NCBI GenBank assembly: GCA_046759305.1
Contig: JBHIBY010000075.1
Coordinates: 1 to 10,870, forward strand
Length of the DNA: 10,870 bases
From: JADFRG01 sp046759305
GTDB lineage: Bacteria; Chloroflexota; Anaerolineae; Anaerolineales; E44-bin32
Direction of reading: 5' to 3'
Shown: piece by piece, positions 6,313-10,870 of the stretch
How positions within the stretch are numbered: the first letter of the stretch is position 1
Layout: the number at the start of each line of letters is the position of its first letter
Position numbers and translations under genes: made by a program
The notes under the pieces: model-generated
Told to the model about the DNA's origin: nothing
The model's database searches: none
Seen by the model: only the letters and a program-made list of their open reading frames with translations

Positions 6313-6317
6313 TCCTT
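6313..6317 (-). promoter_or_regulatory. Shine-Dalgarno site of rplP, overlapping the rpsC stop
   Basis: The minus strand reads AAGGA. Its first two A's are the last two bases of the rpsC TAA stop, so terminating and initiating ribosomes share the site, consistent with translational coupling. The 7-nt spacing to ATG 6305, against 13 nt to ATG 6299, supports the longer L16. Confidence 0.75.
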
Positions 6318-6990
6318 ACTCGCTCACATAGACATCCATCGATTCGCCTTGCCCCTCGGCCTCTGGCAGGATGTCTCCCTTGTATACCCATACCTTCACG
6401 CCTATCCGCCCAGAAGTTGTGCGCGCCTCGACTTTGGCAAAGTCAATGTTGGCTCTCAATGTCTGAGCTGGCACGCGTCCCTCACGTGCCCAATCTGTGC
6501 GCGACATCTCGTGTCCGCCAAGGCGGCCGGCACACATTACTTTCACTCCCTGGGCGCCTGCTCGCATCGTGCTATCCACAGCACGCTGCATCGCACGGCG
6601 GTGCGTGATCCTTCGCTCGAGCTGATTCGCAACGTTTTCGGCGACGAGGCGTGCATCCAGGTCGGGCTCCTTGATCTCTGCGATATCCAATTTGATGCTG
6701 GTACCGGTCAGCGCTTGAAGTTTCCCGCGCAGCTCTTTCACGTTGGCACCTTTTCTTCCAATCACGATTCCAGGTTTGGAAGTGTGCACCGTGACATGCA
6801 CGCTGTTCGGAAAGCGCTCGATCTCTACCTGGGATATTCCGGCTCTAGGTGTATTGCCGTACACCAGATCCCGAATTATTCGGTCCTCATGAAGCTGATC
6901 CGCGTATTCCTTACGGTTTGCGAACCACCGCGAGTCCCAACTGCGATTGACGCCGAGCCTGAACCCCACCGGATGGACTTTGCGGCCCAT
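6316..6990 (-). CDS. rpsC: 30S ribosomal protein S3 (uS3)
   Basis: S3 lies on the 30S head at the mRNA entry tunnel and, with S4 and S5, contributes to mRNA unwinding. The 224 residues begin with MGRKVHPVGFRLG and contain the type-II KH domain with its GIVIGRKG loop (74-81), then the C-terminal S3 domain with NQLERRITHRRAMQRAV, the hallmark GVKVMCAGRLGGHEMSRTDW, and GVKVWVYKGDILPE near the end. The stop is TAA. It begins 7 bp after L22. A 243-codon open frame runs antisense through this gene and is not considered real. Confidence 0.98.
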   Translation of the reverse strand: MGRKVHPVGFRLGVNRSWDSRWFANRKEYADQLHEDRIIRDLVYGNTPRAGISQVEIERFPNSVHVTVHTSKPGIVIGRKGANVKELRGKLQALTGTSIKLDIAEIKEPDLDARLVAENVANQLERRITHRRAMQRAVDSTMRAGAQGVKVMCAGRLGGHEMSRTDWAREGRVPAQTLRANIDFAKVEARTTSGRIGVKVWVYKGDILPEAEGQGESMDVYVSE

Positions 6991-6997
6991 AAGCTTC

Positions 6998-7369
6998 CTA
7001 CCCTTCCATCAACTCTTGTGATCCTTCATGTTCGCGAAGAATCACTGTTACGTGCGATTGTCTGCGCAAGATCGGTTTGAAGCGCAGCCTGGCCCCAAAT
7101 TTGCGCCAGCGGCGAGTCGGTCCATCATCTGCATAGGCACGATAAACATAAAGATCTTCTTCGTTCAATCCGTAGTTCTGTTCGGCATTCGCCATGGCCG
7201 AGCGAAGTAGCTTCTTCACCGGGCCAGCGGCAGCTTTGTTGATGAATGTCAGGATGTGTATTGCTTCTGTGACGTCCTCGCCACGAATCTGATCCAGGAC
7301 GAGCCGCACCTTCTGCGGTGACATTCGCAGGTACCGATGGGTTGCCCTTACGTCGAAACCGTCTGCCAT
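6998..7369 (-). CDS. rplV: 50S ribosomal protein L22 (uL22)
   Basis: L22 spans the 50S subunit; its long beta hairpin lines the narrow part of the peptide exit tunnel, where macrolide-resistance and stalling mutations map. At 123 residues it is a little longer than the E. coli protein (110). Motifs: RYLRMSPQKVRLVLDQIRGE (12-31), the L22 signature SPxKxRxVxDxIRG; KKLLRSAMANAEQNYGLNEE (53-72); and the hairpin segment DGPTRRWRKFGARLRFKPIL, followed by RRQSHVTVIL. It begins 3 bp after the S19 TAA, so coupling is likely. Confidence 0.98.
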   Translation of the reverse strand: MADGFDVRATHRYLRMSPQKVRLVLDQIRGEDVTEAIHILTFINKAAAGPVKKLLRSAMANAEQNYGLNEEDLYVYRAYADDGPTRRWRKFGARLRFKPILRRQSHVTVILREHEGSQELMEG

Positions 7370-7372
7370 GGG

Positions 7373-7657
7373 TTACGCTCGTGCACGCGTTGTGCGATCC
7401 CTGCCGATGTGTCCCCGGAAAGTGCGCGTAGGAGCGAACTCACCTAATTTGTGGCCGACCATATTCTCGGTAATGTAGATCGGAATATGCCGTCGACCAT
7501 CGTGAACCGCGATTGTGTGACCCACCATCTGCGGGAATATGGTGCTCGCGCGGCTCCACGTTCGAACGACTTTCTTGTCGCCGCTCTGATTCATCTCTTC
7601 CACGCGCCTGAGCAGCTTCGGTTCGATAAAAGGGCCCTTCTTCAGTGATCGAGACAT
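7373..7657 (-). CDS. rpsS: 30S ribosomal protein S19 (uS19)
   Basis: S19 sits in the 30S head, contacts S13 and takes part in the B1 bridges to the central protuberance. The 94 residues contain MSRSLKKGPFIEPKLLRRVE at the start, VVRTWSRASTIFPQMVGHTI (29-48) with the conserved TWSRxSxIxPxMVGxTI, GRRHIPIYITENMVGHKLGE (55-74) and FAPTRTFRGH. The ATG at 7657 follows a 44-bp gap after rplB. The purine-rich AAGGCGGTAGG in that gap, just upstream of the ATG, probably acts as ribosome binding site, and it lies inside a repeat of the rplB 3' end. Confidence 0.98.
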   Translation of the reverse strand: MSRSLKKGPFIEPKLLRRVEEMNQSGDKKVVRTWSRASTIFPQMVGHTIAVHDGRRHIPIYITENMVGHKLGEFAPTRTFRGHIGRDRTTRARA

Positions 7658-7662
7658 TTGCC

Positions 7663-7720
7663 TACCGCCTTCGTTTCGAGCCTAGAGACTGATGCATACA
7701 CTTACCGCCTTCGCTTTGAG
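7663..7720 (-). repeat. Direct near-repeat of the rplB 3' end in the rpsS leader
   Basis: Two 18-bp copies, 7703-7720 and 7663-7680, match at 16 of 18 positions and are offset by 40 bp. The first encodes the end of L2 (TCA AAG CGA AGG CGG TAA). The second, in the noncoding leader of rpsS, reads TCG AAA CGA AGG CGG TAG and would also spell S-K-R-R-R-stop, in a different frame from L2 because 40 is not a multiple of 3. The intervening sequence is only weakly similar to the sequence upstream of the first copy. The second copy ends within 6 nt of the rpsS ATG and provides its purine-rich leader. Confidence 0.7.
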
Positions 7721-8538
7721 CGACGTCGGATGATGTGCTTGTCGGTCTTCTTATTCCGACGCGTTTTCTTTCCGAGAGTCGGCTTACCCCAGGGACTCTT
7801 AGGACCCGGTAATCCAATGGGCTGTCCTCCCTCTCCACCTCCGTGAGGATGGTCTCTTGGGGACATCGCCGAGCCTCGTACGGTGGGGCGAATACCGAGA
7901 TATCGCTTTCGCCCAGCCTTTCCAATCTTGATGTTGCCATGATCGGGATTTCCAACCTCACCGATCGTTGCGTAGCAACCCTGGCGTACCCTGCGTACCT
8001 CTCCGGAGGGGAGGCGCAAGGCAGCGTAAGCGCCTTCCTTACCTAAAAGCTGCGCGCCCGTTCCGGCTGAGCGTGCCATCTGGCCGCCCTTGCCTTCTTT
8101 CAACTCAATGTTGTGAATAATTGTCCCCAACGGAATCTGTGCTAGAGGGAGACTATGACCCGGTCGGATTTCTGCCTCGGGCCCAGACATCACACGATCC
8201 CCTACCTTTAGCTCCAAGGGGGCGACGATGTATCTTTTTTCGCCATCTGCATAGTGAAGCAGCGCCAACCGAGCCGATCGGTTCGGATCATATTCGATAG
8301 CCGCCACCCTGGCCGGTATCCCGTGCTTATCGCGTTTGAAGTCCACTTTCCGAAGATGCCTACGGTGACCGCCGCCGCGATGCCGAACGGTTATTCGTCC
8401 GTGGACATTGCGACCTCCTCGCCGCTTGCGAGGCGTAATTAGGGAACGCTCGGGCCTACTCTTGGTAACGTCTTCGAACAGATCGCCGGTCATACCTCGA
8501 CGACCGGGCGAGGTGGGCTTGTACTTTCGAACCGCCAC
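7702..8538 (-). CDS. rplB: 50S ribosomal protein L2 (uL2)
   Basis: L2 is one of the largest and most conserved 50S proteins, needed for subunit association, tRNA binding and peptidyl transferase activity. The 278 residues fit the family. Start is GTG at 8538, sharing its first base with the L23 TAG stop, with GGGAG 7 nt upstream. Motifs: AVRKYKPTSPGRRGMT (2-17), RKRRGGRNVHGRITVRHRGG (37-56), YIVAPLELKVGD in the OB-fold, and MSPRDHPHGGGEGG, where H230 corresponds to the functionally important histidine (E. coli H229). The tail is strongly basic and ends RRRSKRRR. The last codons are repeated in the gap that follows. Confidence 0.98.
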   Translation of the reverse strand: MAVRKYKPTSPGRRGMTGDLFEDVTKSRPERSLITPRKRRGGRNVHGRITVRHRGGGHRRHLRKVDFKRDKHGIPARVAAIEYDPNRSARLALLHYADGEKRYIVAPLELKVGDRVMSGPEAEIRPGHSLPLAQIPLGTIIHNIELKEGKGGQMARSAGTGAQLLGKEGAYAALRLPSGEVRRVRQGCYATIGEVGNPDHGNIKIGKAGRKRYLGIRPTVRGSAMSPRDHPHGGGEGGQPIGLPGPKSPWGKPTLGKKTRRNKKTDKHIIRRRSKRRR

Positions 8539-8840
8539 TACTGCACTCCCTCAAATACATCGATGGTGTCGCCCGGCGCAAGCGTTATTACGGCCTTCTT
8601 GTAGCCTGATTTGCGAATCAGCAGGCGTCGGTTCCGCAGCCTGCGGCTCCGCTTGGGTGGGATATTGACAACGTTCACCCGCGTAACAGTCACATCGAAA
8701 AGCACCTCAACTGCCTCCTTAATTTGTGCCTTAGTGGCCGTTGCCGCGACCTCGAAAACGTACTGGCCCAGTCTGGTGCTCTGATAGGCCGATTTCTCGG
8801 TAACGATTGGCCGCACGAGAATGTCGTACAGAGTCGTCAT
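8538..8840 (-). CDS. rplW: 50S ribosomal protein L23 (uL23)
   Basis: L23 lies at the tunnel exit and is the main contact for trigger factor and the signal recognition particle. The 100 residues begin MTTLYDILVRPIVTEKSAYQ, with the IVTEKS signature (12-17), then QYVFEVAATATKAQIKEAVE (26-45) with its TKxxIKxAVE helix and the strand-loop VTRVNVVNIPPKRSRRLRNR. The family's conserved end (KAIVTL-x-GDxIxxF) appears as KKAVITLAPGDTIDVFEG. The ATG overlaps the L4 stop by 4 bp (ATGA), and the last base of the TAG is the first base of the L2 GTG. It is thus coupled on both sides. Confidence 0.98.
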   Translation of the reverse strand: MTTLYDILVRPIVTEKSAYQSTRLGQYVFEVAATATKAQIKEAVEVLFDVTVTRVNVVNIPPKRSRRLRNRRLLIRKSGYKKAVITLAPGDTIDVFEGVQ

Positions 8841-9472
8841 GCGCTCACGTCCGGATCCAGGTATTTTTGCAAGACTTCAATTGCGCCGATCGGCATGATC
8901 AAGCGATCGTACTGCAGCAAATCCCTGATGTTCACGTAGCTTGCGTGCAGCACTTTAGCCTGAGGCAGATTACGAACGGATTTCTCCACGTTCTCGCTCT
9001 TTGCCGGCAGCAGGATTAGAGCGCTTTCCTCCCCAGCGAGCGTCTGAAGGACCTCCAAGATTTCACGTGTCTTGGGTTCGGTCATGCTCAGTTCATCAAG
9101 CACCGTGATCTGCTTCTCCCCGGCTTTGACCGAAAGCGCTGATCGGAGCGCAGCTCGCCGCATCTTGCGCGGCATGCGCTGACTGTAGTCTCTAGGCTGC
9201 GGTTTGTGCGCAGCGCCACCTCCGACCCAGATCGGTGATCGAATCGAGCCATGGCGCGCCCGTCCTGTGCCCTTCTGACGCCAGGGCTTGCGCCCTCCAC
9301 CAGCGACTTCTGAGCGGGTCTTGGTCTTATGAGTTCCCAGGCGTGCGTTCGCAAGCTGCCTTATATATGCTTGGTGCATCAGATCCGGCTTGACGTCTGC
9401 CTCGAAAATGGATTTAGGCAGCTCAGTCGTATCGACCTTTTCACCCTTTATGTTCAGAACTTCGGCTTTCAT
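8837..9472 (-). CDS. rplD: 50S ribosomal protein L4 (uL4)
   Basis: L4 has a globular domain on the 50S surface and a long loop that reaches the tunnel constriction; in E. coli it also represses the S10 operon. From ATG 9472 the product has 211 residues, near the E. coli length of 201, opening with MKAEVLNIKGEKVDTTELPK. The tunnel loop includes the conserved KTRSEVAGGGRKPWRQKGTG and RARHGSIRSPIWVGGG. The globular part carries KMRRAALRSALSVKAGEKQI. An in-frame TTG at 9529, directly after the L3 stop, would add 19 residues without L4 likeness. Neither start has a strong Shine-Dalgarno. The 59 bp between L3 and L4 are the widest gap in the window. Confidence 0.95.
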   Translation of the reverse strand: MKAEVLNIKGEKVDTTELPKSIFEADVKPDLMHQAYIRQLANARLGTHKTKTRSEVAGGGRKPWRQKGTGRARHGSIRSPIWVGGGAAHKPQPRDYSQRMPRKMRRAALRSALSVKAGEKQITVLDELSMTEPKTREILEVLQTLAGEESALILLPAKSENVEKSVRNLPQAKVLHASYVNIRDLLQYDRLIMPIGAIEVLQKYLDPDVSA

Positions 9473-9531
9473 CTCATATTCGCTTCTGCACTGGGCGATC
9501 AATGGGCCCAATGCTATGGCTACGCGCAAAA

Positions 9532-10491
9532 TTATTGCTTGCGTCGCTCTCTGACCATCACAAGCCCGCCCTTGGGGCCCGGTACGCTGCCTCGAACACC
9601 CAGCAGGTTACGTTCAGGATCTACAAGGTCGACACGCAAGTTCTGCGAACTCACCCGCACGGATCCCATGTGTCCGGGGCCTCTGGCTCCCTTGAACACT
9701 CGCCCTGGAGTTGATGTGGCACCGTGTGATCCAGGCGCTCGCTCACGATCCGATTGTCCGTGAGTTTTGGGGCCGCGATGGAAGCCGTGCCGTTTGATAG
9801 CACCGGCAAAACCACGTCCCTTGCTGGTACCAACCACATCCACCCGATCACCGATTTCAAAAACCCGGACCGTTATCTGTTCACCTTCTTCTAAATCGCT
9901 GAGGTCGCGTACACGAAACTCTCTCAGGTGCCTGAGCGCGGGAGCTTTAGTGCGTCTCAAGTGTCCGAGCTGACCACCAGTCAGATGCCGCTGTGTAGTC
10001 TCTTCCATCCCAAGCTGCACGGAGTTGTATCCGTCCTTCGCGTGGGTTCGGATCTGAGTGATGTAGCACGGACCCGCCTCTATAATTGTGACCGGGATCG
10101 CGGCACCGGTGTCGTCGAATATTTGGGTCATTCCTACTTTGCGCCCGATCAAACCCTTGAGATTTGGAATTCGAATCTCTTCTGGCTCCTCATGGGCTGC
10201 TTCTTCGTCGACTTCTTCCGGTTCAGATACATCGGCAGCCTCGGCATCAGCAGCTTCGGCGTCAGTAGGCTCAGCATCGGCGGGCGCTGTATCGCCCTGC
10301 TCAGCTACTAGTTCTTCCACCTCATCAGCCGGATCAGAATCTGAAGCGTCAACCTCCGCTTCTGTAGGGGGTTCGTTCTCGTTCTTCAGTTCAGCTTCTT
10401 CCTGAGCCTGAACTTCCACATCCTCTTCGGGTTGCGTAGCTTCCGACTCAGTTTCAGCCTCGGGTTCGAGATTCTCAGTTTTGTCAGTCAT
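9532..10491 (-). CDS. rplC: 50S ribosomal protein L3 (uL3) with long acidic N-terminal extension
   Basis: L3 initiates 50S assembly by binding the 3' part of 23S rRNA. This product has 319 residues, about 110 more than usual. The L3 domain runs from about residue 111 to 319 and is intact: LKGLIGRKVGMTQIF (111-125), GRGFAGAIKRHGFHRGPKTH, STPGRVFKGARGPGHMGS and a normal C-terminus (LLGVRGSVPGPKGGLVMVRE). Residues 1-110 hold 44 Asp/Glu and only three Lys/Arg, with much Ala, Pro and Thr, so they should be disordered. There is no stop codon or ATG between the extension and the domain. The ATG at 10491 is 2 bp after the rpsJ stop, the normal position for rplC, which argues that translation really begins there. 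Confidence 0.95.
   Translation of the reverse strand: MTDKTENLEPEAETESEATQPEEDVEVQAQEEAELKNENEPPTEAEVDASDSDPADEVEELVAEQGDTAPADAEPTDAEAADAEAADVSEPEEVDEEAAHEEPEEIRIPNLKGLIGRKVGMTQIFDDTGAAIPVTIIEAGPCYITQIRTHAKDGYNSVQLGMEETTQRHLTGGQLGHLRRTKAPALRHLREFRVRDLSDLEEGEQITVRVFEIGDRVDVVGTSKGRGFAGAIKRHGFHRGPKTHGQSDRERAPGSHGATSTPGRVFKGARGPGHMGSVRVSSQNLRVDLVDPERNLLGVRGSVPGPKGGLVMVRERRKQ
10231..10290 (-). repeat. Degenerate 15-bp tandem repeat (4 units) in the L3 extension
   Basis: On the plus strand the units are atcggcagcctcggc, atcagcagcttcggc, gtcagtaggctcagc and atcggcgggcgctgt. On the coding strand they encode, from N to C, TAPAD, AEPTD, AEAAD and AEAAD (L3 residues 68-87). The first two plus-strand units differ at 2 of 15 positions and the rest are more diverged. 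The pattern suggests that the acidic extension has grown by short in-frame duplications, so its length may vary between relatives. Confidence 0.75.
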
Positions 10492-10493
10492 CG

Positions 10494-10802
10494 CTAAATT
10501 GTGATCTCAATGTCAACGCCGGCGGGCAAATTCAATCGCATCAGTGTATCGATCGTCTTGGAGTCGGGCTCCAGCACGTCGATCAGCCGTTTATGCGTTC
10601 GGATTTCGAAGTGCTCATGTGAATCTTTGTCGATAAATGTCGATCTCCGAACCGTGAACTTCTCTATCTTGGTCGGTAAGGGAACCGGTCCGACGACTTT
10701 GGCGCCAGTACGCTCGGCCGTCTCCACGATTCTCTGGGCAGATTGATCCAGTACTCGGTGATCGTAGGCCTTGAGCCTGATACGAATTTTTTGTTTCGCC
10801 AT
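10494..10802 (-). CDS. rpsJ: 30S ribosomal protein S10 (uS10)
   Basis: S10 belongs to the 30S head; in many bacteria it also doubles as NusE, binding NusB and NusG in transcription antitermination. The 102-residue product matches the family length. Motifs: KQKIRIRLKAYDHRVLDQSA (3-22), VVGPVPLPTKIEKFTVRRST (36-55) with the GPxPLPTxxxxxTVxRS signature, and HFEIRTHKRLIDVLEP (64-79). The end (LNLPAGVDIEITI) is also typical. It starts 11 bp after the tuf stop and has no obvious Shine-Dalgarno. With so short a leader there is no room for an E. coli-type L4-responsive S10 leader. The gene likely shares the tuf transcript. Confidence 0.98.
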   Translation of the reverse strand: MAKQKIRIRLKAYDHRVLDQSAQRIVETAERTGAKVVGPVPLPTKIEKFTVRRSTFIDKDSHEHFEIRTHKRLIDVLEPDSKTIDTLMRLNLPAGVDIEITI

Positions 10803-10813
10803 TATTTGCTAGT

Positions 10814-10870
10814 TCACTCGATGATCTCGGTGATCACTCCGGCGCCCACCGTCAGGCCGCCCTCTCGGAT
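10814..10870 (-). CDS. tuf: Elongation factor Tu, C-terminal fragment (runs off the right edge)
   Basis: The last 18 codons plus TGA read IREGGLTVGAGVITEIIE, which matches the highly conserved C-terminus of EF-Tu (FAIREGGxTVGAGVVTxI). EF-Tu delivers aminoacyl-tRNA to the ribosome as a GTP complex; this end belongs to its third beta-barrel domain. A tuf gene just before rpsJ is the usual junction of the str and S10 operons, which strengthens the call. The stop is 11 bp from the rpsJ ATG with no terminator between, implying co-transcription. The rest of the gene is outside the window. Confidence 0.95.
   Translation of the reverse strand: MREGGLTVGAGVITEIIE

Noticed and set aside
6349..7080. 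243-codon open frame on the plus strand
   Set aside because: It is antisense to rpsC and rplV, has no recognisable protein motif, and would overlap two clearly genuine genes along almost its whole length.
7662..7961. 99-codon minus-strand frame ending in S-K-R-R-R
   Set aside because: It is the alternative frame of rplB, which happens to run into the repeated L2 tail. Its upstream part has no known fold and lies wholly inside L2. Only the repeat itself is reported.
10803..10813. S10-operon leader with L4 binding site
   Set aside because: Only 11 bp separate tuf and rpsJ, which is too short for such a leader.

Overview
The window is one continuous run of co-directional genes on the minus strand: the bacterial tuf–S10–spc ribosomal protein cluster. 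Read 5' to 3' on the minus strand (window right to left) the order is tuf (3' end only), rpsJ, rplC, rplD, rplW, rplB, rpsS, rplV, rpsC, rplP, rpmC, rpsQ, rplN, rplX, rplE, rpsZ/rpsN, rpsH, rplF, rplR, rpsE, rpmD, rplO, secY and the first codons of a probable adk. All 22 complete genes look intact. I see no tRNA, rRNA, CRISPR array, insertion sequence, promoter or intrinsic terminator. The plus strand holds only shadows of the minus-strand genes.

Organism: a bacterium of moderate GC content. The S14 is the short four-cysteine (zinc) form, L24 carries a four-cysteine tail, and secY is followed directly by adk. The wording of S3 (MGRKVHPVGFRLG), L14 (MIQQES) and SecY makes me think of Chloroflexota, perhaps a Dehalococcoidia/SAR202-like lineage. 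That is an impression from memory, not a computed placement.

Layout: right end (10231-10870), tuf tail, rpsJ and the unusual 5' third of rplC; 7373-9534, the 3' part of the large-subunit block L3-L4-L23-L2 followed by S19; 5405-7369, L22-S3-L16-L29-S17; 1413-5408, L14-L24-L5-S14-S8-L6-L18-S5-L30-L15; left end (1-1357), secY and the start of adk. Spacing is very tight. There are 4-bp ATGA/GTGA overlaps (L4/L23, L29/S17, S17/L14, L30/L15), a 1-bp overlap (L23/L2) and 8-bp overlaps (L5/S14, S5/L30). The widest gaps are 59 bp (L3-L4), 55 bp (L15-secY), 44 bp (L2-S19) and 41 bp (L18-S5). This supports one long transcript with translational coupling. The products assemble into the 30S and 50S subunits, SecY forms the membrane channel that ribosomes deliver to, and EF-Tu and Adk serve elongation and the nucleotide pool.

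Most of the window is ordinary. The points that stand out are: (1) L3 carries an about 110-residue, very acidic N-terminal extension containing a 15-bp tandem repeat; (2) the last codons of rplB, stop included, are repeated 40 bp downstream in the rpsS leader; (3) SecY lacks the arginine usually found in its C5 cytoplasmic loop; (4) L24 ends in a zinc-ribbon-like CxxC...CxxC tail. I do not see a new multi-gene system here.
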